A stretch of 14,955 nt of DNA from Candidatus Parcubacteria bacterium (GTDB lineage Bacteria > Patescibacteriota > Patescibacteriia > CAIXNZ01), in NCBI GenBank assembly GCA_026395675.1, contig JAPLYF010000075.1:1-14955 (forward strand), read 5' to 3'. The position numbers were made by a program, and so were the translations under genes. Positions 6,583 to 12,153 of this stretch are shown piece by piece. How positions within the stretch are numbered: position 1 is the first letter of the stretch; every line of letters begins with the position of its first letter. Under the pieces are notes generated by a model, which worked only from the letters and a program-made list of their open reading frames with translations, made no database searches and was not told where the DNA came from.

Positions 6583-6637
6583 AAGAGCCAGTGTAGCTCC
6601 CAGCCATCCCTATTATAGGGACTGGGCCTTAGCTCTT
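6583..6637 (-). promoter_or_regulatory. Structured 5' leader of the zinc-ribbon gene
   Basis: On the minus strand AAGAGC and GCTCTT (6637-6632 with 6588-6583) close an outer stem. Inside, CCCAG pairs with CTGGG and TCCCTAT pairs with ATAGGGA. The leader is about 105 bases from the predicted start to GTG. It matches no riboswitch class I know. Confidence 0.55.
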
Positions 6638-6661
6638 TTTTAATCATTAAGTTAATATTAC

Positions 6662-6690
6662 AATATAGCATATTATAAGAGTTTTGTCAA
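6662..6690 (-). promoter_or_regulatory. Sigma70-type promoter for the zinc-ribbon gene
   Basis: On the minus strand TTGACA (6690-6685) and TATATT (6667-6662) have a 17-base spacer. The predicted start is near 6655. Confidence 0.87.
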
Positions 6691-6702
6691 GGGCTGGGAG
6701 CC

Positions 6703-6731
6703 AAAAATAAAAGGGGAATTAATTTCCCCTT
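6703..6731 (-). terminator. Terminator of the lipoprotein gene
   Basis: On the minus strand AAGGGGAA and TTCCCCTT (6731-6724 with 6718-6711) form an 8-bp stem with a 5-base loop, followed by a T-rich TTATTTTT. It lies between this gene and the next promoter. Confidence 0.9.
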
Positions 6732-6753
6732 ATTTTATCGAGCGAATTGATTC

Positions 6754-7146
6754 TCAAGGACGCTGATTTTTTAGGAATTTGGTATATTCTTCAGGCGTCA
6801 TACGAGAATTATCGAATGACGGCTGTATTACCCAATAAGAATGAACGCCCATTGAATCCGTGATTGTGTAATTTATCACATTTGTTGATTGGTTGGTTAC
6901 ACATTCTGGGCAGGGGAGCCAGTATTTCTGACTTGTTAATGCCCTTACATAGCGTTTCTTTCCAGCCCCATCATCAATCTCAAAGGTCACAAGTACGAGA
7001 TCTGGGGCGATTATGACCGGGTCGCCGTTGCCAATGATTGTGCCTTCCGCTTTTGTGATTTGGACACGATCCACCCATTTGGTACAGCCAGTAATTGTGA
7101 TTACTGCTGTTAGTAAAAGTGTTACGGCCAAGAAAATATTTTTCAT
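6754..7146 (-). CDS. Predicted lipoprotein of unknown function
   Basis: This 130-aa protein has a classic lipoprotein signal: MKNIFLAVTLLLTAVITITG then Cys21, giving a TGC lipobox for lipidation and cleavage by signal peptidase II. It should be anchored on the outer face of the cytoplasmic membrane. The mature part is about 110 residues and beta-rich, with a segment on a possible small barrel (PVIIAPDLVLVTFEI, RYVRALTSQKYWL), a CPEC pair that could bind metal or form a disulphide, and a C-terminal SRMTPEEYTKFLKNQ helix. No family is recognised. ATG 7146 has AGGAGG seven bases upstream and a consensus promoter at 7210-7238. Export would use the Sec system, components of which are encoded on both sides. 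A surface or superinfection-exclusion type role is possible for cargo of this kind but is not shown. Confidence 0.8.
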   Translation of the reverse strand: MKNIFLAVTLLLTAVITITGCTKWVDRVQITKAEGTIIGNGDPVIIAPDLVLVTFEIDDGAGKKRYVRALTSQKYWLPCPECVTNQSTNVINYTITDSMGVHSYWVIQPSFDNSRMTPEEYTKFLKNQRP

Positions 7147-7209
7147 TACGAACCTCCTGAATAAGATTTATGTGTATCACTCAAAAGAGGTTTAGCCCAC
7201 TATTTTAAC

Positions 7210-7238
7210 AGTATAACACAATTTATTAATTTTGTCAA
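7210..7238 (-). promoter_or_regulatory. Sigma70-type promoter for the lipoprotein gene
   Basis: On the minus strand TTGACA (7238-7233) and TATACT (7215-7210) have a 17-base spacer. The predicted start is near 7203, with a leader of about 57 bases. Confidence 0.88.
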
Positions 7239-7276
7239 GGATTTGGAGGATGCGAAACTACAAATAATCCTACAAA

Positions 7277-7317
7277 AGCTACCTGCCTACGCTAAAGCTT
7301 CGGCAGGCAGGCTAAAA
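7277..7317. repeat. Palindromic repeat element, intergenic copy
   Basis: CCTGCCT (7282-7288) is inverted at 7305-7311 around the core CGCTAAAGCTTCGG (7290-7303). The same 14-base core occurs exactly at 13746-13759 inside a protein-coding gene. Confidence 0.85.
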
Positions 7318-7331
7318 TTCCCTAATAAAAA

Positions 7332-7448
7332 GGCGGCTAAGTGCGAGATTTGAACCCAATTAAATTAGGTTAATCTGGCGCACTTAGCCGCCAGAATTAA
7401 AGTAACTTATTAGTAGATTAGTATTATATTTGTAAATTAGTATCAATT
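7332..7448. repeat. 117-bp hairpin repeat, copy 2
   Basis: This is the same orientation and structure as 5932-6048: a 14-bp perfect stem (7332-7345 with 7379-7392), a 33-base loop with three differences from copy 1, and a divergent AT-rich tail. It ends just upstream of the secD promoter. The two copies bracket the 49-aa, zinc-ribbon and lipoprotein genes. Confidence 0.9.
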
Positions 7449-7452
7449 TGAC

Positions 7453-7481
7453 TTGCGAGAAATTTTAACTTGTATTACAAT
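7453..7481 (+). promoter_or_regulatory. Probable promoter for secD-secF
   Basis: TTGCGA (7453-7458) and TACAAT (7476-7481) have a 17-base spacer. The predicted start near 7488 gives a leader of about 160 bases. Confidence 0.65.
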
Positions 7482-7539
7482 ATATTTATTAACCGAAAAG
7501 TGGTTATTTTTTAATTATATAAGAGAATAAAAGCGAAAA

Positions 7540-7606
7540 GAGCTATAGGTGAAGAAGTGAAGATGTAAAGAAGTGATTTTTACCTATTATCCTCTAGCTC
7601 CCATAT
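7540..7606 (+). promoter_or_regulatory. Hairpin in the secD leader
   Basis: GAGCTATAGGT (7540-7550) can pair with ACCTAT (7582-7587) and AGCTC (7596-7600) around an 8-base bulge. The loop contains GAAGTGA-type repeats. The region from there to the ATG is pyrimidine-rich and has no Shine-Dalgarno. Function is unknown. Confidence 0.4.
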
Positions 7607-7648
7607 CTCTTATTAATCCTCTAAATACTCTTAATCCTATTAAATTCT

Positions 7649-9682
7649 ATGGCTTATCAAGGCAAAGGGCTAAACCGCAGAACAAAAATAAGAATCTATA
7701 TTTTTTTGGTTTTTGTGCTGGCAATTTTCGCTGGTTTTTTAGCTTACCCCAAGGTTTATGATAATAGTATTGATTGGTTAAATTCAAAATTAGGCACCAA
7801 GGTGCCGCATTTTTGGAATGTGCCATTTCGGCTAGGCCTTGATTTGCTGGGCGGCACTCAGCTGATTTACGAGGCAGATATGAGCCAAGTGCCAAGCAAA
7901 GACAGAAATGACGCGCTGGATGGCGTGCGTGATGTGATTGAAAGAAGAGTCAATGCTTTTGGCATTGCTGAGCCATTGGTTCAGACAACTAAAACAGGCG
8001 ACAAATTTCGCATTTTGGTTGAATTGGCTGGCATCAAAGATGTTCAGCAAGCTATAAAAATGATTGGCGAAACACCGCTTTTGGAATTCAAGGAACAATC
8101 AGAGCAGAAAACCTTGACAGACGAACAAAAAGCAGAAATGGAAAAATACAATAAAGAGGCCAAAGCCAAAGCCGAGGAAGTTCTGAAACAAGTTCAAGCT
8201 AGCCCTGATAAATTTGCAGGGATTACCCAAGAAAAGTCCGAAGACACAGTAACTAAAGATAGCGGCGGTGATTTGGGTTTTATTGAGGATGGGGGATCGC
8301 ATAGTGAATTTTTTAAGCCGATTACAGAAATTAGCAAGGGAGAAATTTATAGCCAAGTCGTGGAAAATGGGGAAGGTTATAATATTTTAAAAAGAGGCGA
8401 TAATAAAGATGAATTAAAAGTTAGAGCCAGTCATTTATTAATTTGCTATAAAGGAGCTGAGCGTTGCGATAAAGAAACATCCAAAGACGATGCCAAAAAG
8501 AAAATTGAAGAACTGAAAGCCAAGGCCACGCCAGAAAATTTCGCGCAGCTGGTTAAAGAAAATTCGACTGAACCAGGCGCTGATAAGTCAGGCGGTGACT
8601 TGGGTTTTTTTAGTAAAGGCCAGATGGTTAAGCCATTTGAAGATGCTGTCTTTGCCATGAAAGTTGGACAAATATCTGAAGTGGTTGAAACCCAATTTGG
8701 CTTTCATTTGATTTATAAAACCGATGAAAAAGAAGCGCCAACTTATCAGGTTTATAGAATTTTAATCAAAAAGAAAACAGAAACCGATTACTTGGGTGCT
8801 GGCGGCTATGTTTACACTGGTTTAAGCGGTAAAGATTTATCTCGCGCCCAGGTAAATTTTAATCCCAACACCAATGAACCAGAGGTTTCTCTGGAATTTA
8901 ATGATACTGGTAAAAAGCTTTTTGCGGATATTACTGGCAGAAATGTAGGTAAAGTCGTGGGAATTTTTCTTGATGGCCAGCCCATCAGTTTACCCAGAGT
9001 CAATGAAAAAATAAGCGAAGGTAAAGCAGTAATTACTGGCAAATTTTCTCTAGATGAAGCCAAAACCTTGGTTAGAAGATTAAATGCCGGTGCTTTGCCA
9101 GTGCCAATTAATTTAATCAGCCAGCAGACAATTGGCGCTAGTTTGGGCCAGAAGTTTATTGATTTGAGCTTGAAAGCGGCTATTTTAGCTTTCCTTTTGA
9201 TTTCTCTTTTTATGATTCTTTACTATCGTTTGCCAGGACTACTTTCCATTATCGCTTTAATAATATATGTAGCTATTAACGTAACAATTTTCAAACTAAT
9301 GCACGTAACTTTGACTTTGTCTGGTATTGCTGGTTTTGTCTTGTCAGTTGGTATGGCAGTTGATGCTAATGTTTTGATTTTCGAACGTTTAAAGGAAGAA
9401 TTGGGCCTAGACAAGCCCTTGGGATCAGCTGCTGAAGAAGGTTTTAAGCGCGCTTGGCCTTCAATTCGCGATGGTAATTTAACCACCTTGATCTCTTGTA
9501 TTTTTTTGTACTGGTTTGGTTCTAGCATTATCAGAGGGTTTGCTTTAACACTCTTTATTGGTGTTTGTCTTTCTATGTTTTCCGCCATCATTATTACCAG
9601 AACATTATTAAATTGGGTGATTGGCTGGTCGTGGGTCAATCAAAACAAATGGTTATTTTTACGCAAAAAACCTAAAATTTAA
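7649..9682 (+). CDS. secD: SecD protein-export subunit with embedded parvulin-type PPIase modules
   Basis: SecD works with SecF in the membrane, using the proton gradient to pull preproteins out of SecYEG. Membrane helix 1 is at about residues 14-33. The P1 motif RLGLDLLGGTQLIYEAD is at 61-77. The helix 2-6 block is at about 505-660, with the helix-4 signature VGMAVDANVLIFERLKEE (567-584). At 677 aa it exceeds E. coli SecD (615) although the rest of P1 looks compact. Between LLEFKEQ (about 150) and YVYTGLSGKDLSRA (about 387) it carries an insertion. This holds a complete parvulin domain at about 258-358 (VRASHLLI, SGGDLGFFSKGQMVKPFE, FGFHLIYK). Before it is a second parvulin-like copy lacking the first strand at about 171-250 (AKAKAEEVLK, SGGDLGFI, GEGYNILKR). 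Parvulins isomerise prolyl bonds, so the fusion may fold substrates as they emerge. ATG 7649 has no Shine-Dalgarno. secF follows 10 bases after the stop. Confidence 0.95.
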   Translation: MAYQGKGLNRRTKIRIYIFLVFVLAIFAGFLAYPKVYDNSIDWLNSKLGTKVPHFWNVPFRLGLDLLGGTQLIYEADMSQVPSKDRNDALDGVRDVIERRVNAFGIAEPLVQTTKTGDKFRILVELAGIKDVQQAIKMIGETPLLEFKEQSEQKTLTDEQKAEMEKYNKEAKAKAEEVLKQVQASPDKFAGITQEKSEDTVTKDSGGDLGFIEDGGSHSEFFKPITEISKGEIYSQVVENGEGYNILKRGDNKDELKVRASHLLICYKGAERCDKETSKDDAKKKIEELKAKATPENFAQLVKENSTEPGADKSGGDLGFFSKGQMVKPFEDAVFAMKVGQISEVVETQFGFHLIYKTDEKEAPTYQVYRILIKKKTETDYLGAGGYVYTGLSGKDLSRAQVNFNPNTNEPEVSLEFNDTGKKLFADITGRNVGKVVGIFLDGQPISLPRVNEKISEGKAVITGKFSLDEAKTLVRRLNAGALPVPINLISQQTIGASLGQKFIDLSLKAAILAFLLISLFMILYYRLPGLLSIIALIIYVAINVTIFKLMHVTLTLSGIAGFVLSVGMAVDANVLIFERLKEELGLDKPLGSAAEEGFKRAWPSIRDGNLTTLISCIFLYWFGSSIIRGFALTLFIGVCLSMFSAIIITRTLLNWVIGWSWVNQNKWLFLRKKPKI

Positions 9683-9692
9683 TGATTTGAAT

Positions 9693-10706
9693 ATGAAAAT
9701 AATCTCTTATAGAAAAGTATATTTAATTTTTTCAAGCACACTTACCATAGTTGCGATTTTGCTTTGGATTATGTGGGGTCTGAATTTGGGCATTGATTTT
9801 ACTGGCGGAAGTTTGCTGGAAATAGAGTATTCAAAAACCAGGCCAGATGTCAGCCAGGTCAATTCTCTTTTGGCTGACTTAAATTTAAAGGGTTTAAAAA
9901 TCCAAGCTGCTGGTGATCAGGGCTACATTTTAAGATTTCAGGATACTGGCGAGGAAATACATCAAAAAATTCTGGCAAAATTAAATAATTCGGGCAGTGA
10001 AAATACCAAGCCAGTCGCAGTTGAGGTGGAAAATGCAAACTCTGGCCAAAAGATTGATGTTTCAGGCGTAAATGTTCAAACCAGTAATAGCCAGGAGACG
10101 AAAAATGAAAACCAGGTTATTGAAAAGAGATTTGATTCGATTGGTCCGTCTATTGGTGTGGAATTAAAAACCAAGGCCTTTTATGCCATTATCTTAGTTG
10201 TAATTTCCATAATTATTTACATTGCCATTTCTTTTCGTAAAGTTTCATACCCAGTCAGTTCCTGGAAATACGGTGTGGCAGCTGTCTTGGCCCTTGTTCA
10301 TGATGTTTTTGTAACAATTGGTATTTTTGTTATTCTAGGCAAATATTATGGGTTTGAAGTAAATGCTCCTTTTGTGGCTGCCTTGCTTACTATTTTGGGT
10401 TATTCAGTTAATGACACGATTGTGGTTTTTGACCGAGTGAGGGAGAATTTGCACAAATATGAAGGTGAATTTGAGGAAATTGTAGAGAAAAGCATTTGGG
10501 AGACAATGGCCCGTTCAATTAATACTATTTTAACTGTTGAATTGTCTTTATTAGCTTTGTTAATTTTTAGCGGTGGTTCAATCAAGGATTTTGTTCTACC
10601 TCTGCTTATCGGTATTTTCTTTGGCGGCTATTCTTCAATTTTTATTGCTTCGCAGATTCTGGTTACCTGGCAAAAGCTGGATTGGGCAATGAAAAAGAGG
10701 GAATAA
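9693..10706 (+). CDS. secF: SecF protein-export subunit
   Basis: SecF is the partner of SecD in the SecDF membrane complex. The 337-aa protein begins MKIISYRKVY at ATG 9693; an upstream in-frame ATG at 9621 lies within secD and is not needed. Membrane helix 1 is at about residues 8-30, followed by the P1 motif IDFTGGSLLEIEY. A Ser/Asn/Lys-rich periplasmic stretch (about 105-145) follows. The remaining five helices include the helix-4 signature SVNDTIVVFDRVREN and a glycine-rich helix (IGIFFGGYSSIF). Length is within the family range. It starts 10 bases after secD and is co-transcribed with it; a terminator follows at 10731-10757. No Shine-Dalgarno is present. Together with secA at the start of the window this puts three Sec components within about 10.7 kb, separated by the accessory island. 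Confidence 0.95.
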   Translation: MKIISYRKVYLIFSSTLTIVAILLWIMWGLNLGIDFTGGSLLEIEYSKTRPDVSQVNSLLADLNLKGLKIQAAGDQGYILRFQDTGEEIHQKILAKLNNSGSENTKPVAVEVENANSGQKIDVSGVNVQTSNSQETKNENQVIEKRFDSIGPSIGVELKTKAFYAIILVVISIIIYIAISFRKVSYPVSSWKYGVAAVLALVHDVFVTIGIFVILGKYYGFEVNAPFVAALLTILGYSVNDTIVVFDRVRENLHKYEGEFEEIVEKSIWETMARSINTILTVELSLLALLIFSGGSIKDFVLPLLIGIFFGGYSSIFIASQILVTWQKLDWAMKKRE

Positions 10707-10730
10707 TTTTGTTAATTTTATTGTGATTCA

Positions 10731-10757
10731 AAGAAGAGAATTTTTAGTTCTCTTTTT
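10731..10757 (+). terminator. Terminator of secD-secF
   Basis: AAGAAGAGAA (10731-10740) pairs with TTCTCTTTTT (10748-10757) across a 7-base loop with one G-T pair, ending in a T run. Confidence 0.82.
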
Positions 10758-10776
10758 AAGTTTATTCAATTCTCTC

Positions 10777-10805
10777 TTGACAAATAACAATAGTTAAGAT
10801 AATGT
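10777..10805 (+). promoter_or_regulatory. Promoter 1 upstream of the sigma4/HARE-HTH gene
   Basis: TTGACA (10777-10782) has a 17-base spacer to TAATGT (10800-10805). The -10 is weak. Confidence 0.45.
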
Positions 10806-10825
10806 AATGTAATAAGACAAAATAC

Positions 10826-10854
10826 TTGCTTTTTTGTAAAAAAATAGATATAAT
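10826..10854 (+). promoter_or_regulatory. Promoter 2 upstream of the sigma4/HARE-HTH gene
   Basis: TTGCTT (10826-10831) has a 17-base spacer to a perfect TATAAT (10849-10854). Confidence 0.65.
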
Positions 10855-10873
10855 AATGAAATGGGCTTAACTC

Positions 10874-10902
10874 TTGACAAAGATTTTTATATGTGTTATA
10901 CT
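10874..10902 (+). promoter_or_regulatory. Promoter 3 upstream of the sigma4/HARE-HTH gene
   Basis: TTGACA (10874-10879) has a 17-base spacer to TATACT (10897-10902). The predicted start near 10909 gives a leader of about 84 bases. This is the strongest of the three. Confidence 0.85.
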
Positions 10903-10992
10903 ATGAGTATTAATAAATAGGGGCTAAAAGCAAGTACATTTGCTGAATTTTTATTTGTCTAATGTTTTAATAATAATTTTATTTCAATAAAT

Positions 10993-12063
10993 ATGAACTC
11001 AAGAATAAAAGCAATCAGTTACGCTGATTTAATTGACTCTTTAATGGCTAATTTGCCTGAAAGAGAAAAAGAAGTACTGCAAAGGAGAAATGCTTTGGCA
11101 GATTTTTCTGATTCTCATACCTTGGAACAAATCGGTCATGATTATAATATAACCAGAGAAAGAGTCAGACAAATAGAAAAAGAAGGTTTAAAAAAAGTTA
11201 AAACCATGGATTTGGCCAAATCAAAATTAAGCGATTTAAAGAATCTGATTTTCGGTCATTTAAGGGAGCATGGCGGCATAATGGCAGAAACACATTTAAA
11301 GGAAAAATTAATGAGTGTAGAGGACGAAAAAGAGGAAAAAGCCCTTAATTTCATCTTAACTTATATCTTTACTGATGAATTTAAACGCGCTGATGATTTA
11401 GAAGATTATCATATTGTCTGGCAACTGGAAAATACTGATTTAGATCAAGCGCTGAAAATTGCTTCTGCTTTAAAGGAATTAATTGAAGATAATGGCAATC
11501 CTTTGCCCTTAGAAGATTTATTAACCAGGTTCCAAACTCATAAACTTTATACTCAGATAGATAAAACCGAAGGCGATAACCAGGCGATTTTAGAGGCCTT
11601 ATTAAGATTAAGAAAAGATATTGATCGCAATATTTTAGAACAATGGGGTTTGAACCACTGGACTACGATCAGGCCAAAAAGAATGACTGACAAGGCCTAT
11701 TTAATTATGTTAAAGCAAGGCAAACCCTTGCACTTTGCTGAAGTAGCAGATCTGATTAATCAGGCAAATTTTGACAGAAAAAAGGCCTGTCCAGCCACTG
11801 TTCATAATGAATTAATCCTGGATGATAAATATGTTTTAGTTGGACGCGGCATTTATGCCCTGAAAGAATGGGGATATAAAGAAGGCACGGTCAGCGATAT
11901 AATTGCCCAGATTTTGGTAGATAATGGCCCATTAGCTAAAAACGAACTTATTGATAATGTGTTGAAACAGAGATTAGTGCAAAAAACCACGATTATTCTG
12001 GCCTTGATGGATAAGGATAAATTTGCCCGATTAGAAGACGGCCGTTATAATACAGTAAAATAA
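10993..12063 (+). CDS. Sigma-70 region 4 / HARE-HTH domain regulator
   Basis: This is a 356-aa cytoplasmic DNA-binding protein. Residues 1-75 resemble sigma-70 region 4: LPEREKEVLQRR, then the helix-turn-helix LEQIGHDYNITRERVRQIEK that in housekeeping sigma factors reads the -35 box. There is no sigma region 2 or 3, so it cannot act alone as a complete sigma factor. The rest consists of winged-helix segments. The clearest is HARE-HTH-like (KPLHFAEVADLINQANF ... GRGIYALKEWGYKEG, about residues 245-300), and a second similar unit runs to the C-terminus (GPLAKNELIDNVL ... FARLEDGRYN). HARE-HTH domains occur in the RNA polymerase delta subunit. A role in transcription initiation or its modulation is likely, but the exact role is unknown. 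ATG 10993 lacks a Shine-Dalgarno. Three promoter-like signals precede it. Confidence 0.85.
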   Translation: MNSRIKAISYADLIDSLMANLPEREKEVLQRRNALADFSDSHTLEQIGHDYNITRERVRQIEKEGLKKVKTMDLAKSKLSDLKNLIFGHLREHGGIMAETHLKEKLMSVEDEKEEKALNFILTYIFTDEFKRADDLEDYHIVWQLENTDLDQALKIASALKELIEDNGNPLPLEDLLTRFQTHKLYTQIDKTEGDNQAILEALLRLRKDIDRNILEQWGLNHWTTIRPKRMTDKAYLIMLKQGKPLHFAEVADLINQANFDRKKACPATVHNELILDDKYVLVGRGIYALKEWGYKEGTVSDIIAQILVDNGPLAKNELIDNVLKQRLVQKTTIILALMDKDKFARLEDGRYNTVK

Positions 12064-12080
12064 AACATTTAAATATAGAT

Positions 12081-12115
12081 AAAAAGAAACCTCCACTTTT
12101 GCGAGGTTTCTTTTT
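12081..12115 (+). terminator. Terminator of the sigma4/HARE-HTH gene
   Basis: AAAAAGAAACCTC (12081-12093) pairs perfectly with GAGGTTTCTTTTT (12103-12115) across a 9-base loop, followed by more T. Confidence 0.95.
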
Positions 12116-12135
12116 ATTTTTTGTCTTAAATAAGG

Positions 12136-12141
12136 TATAAT
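12136..12141 (+). promoter_or_regulatory. -10 element immediately upstream of the membrane-protein gene
   Basis: A perfect TATAAT ends 12 bases before ATG 12154, so transcription should start near 12148. That leaves a 5' leader of only about six bases without a Shine-Dalgarno. No strong -35 is seen. Confidence 0.55.
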
Positions 12142-12153
12142 AATAGTAAAGCT

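Noticed and set aside
5932..7448. CRISPR array or integron attC array
   Set aside because: Only two widely spaced copies exist, there are no regular spacers, and no canonical attC core sites or integrase gene are visible.
9621..9692. Earlier start for secF inside secD
   Set aside because: ATG 9693 begins directly before the first membrane helix as usual for SecF; the extension lies in the secD coding end and carries no family sequence.
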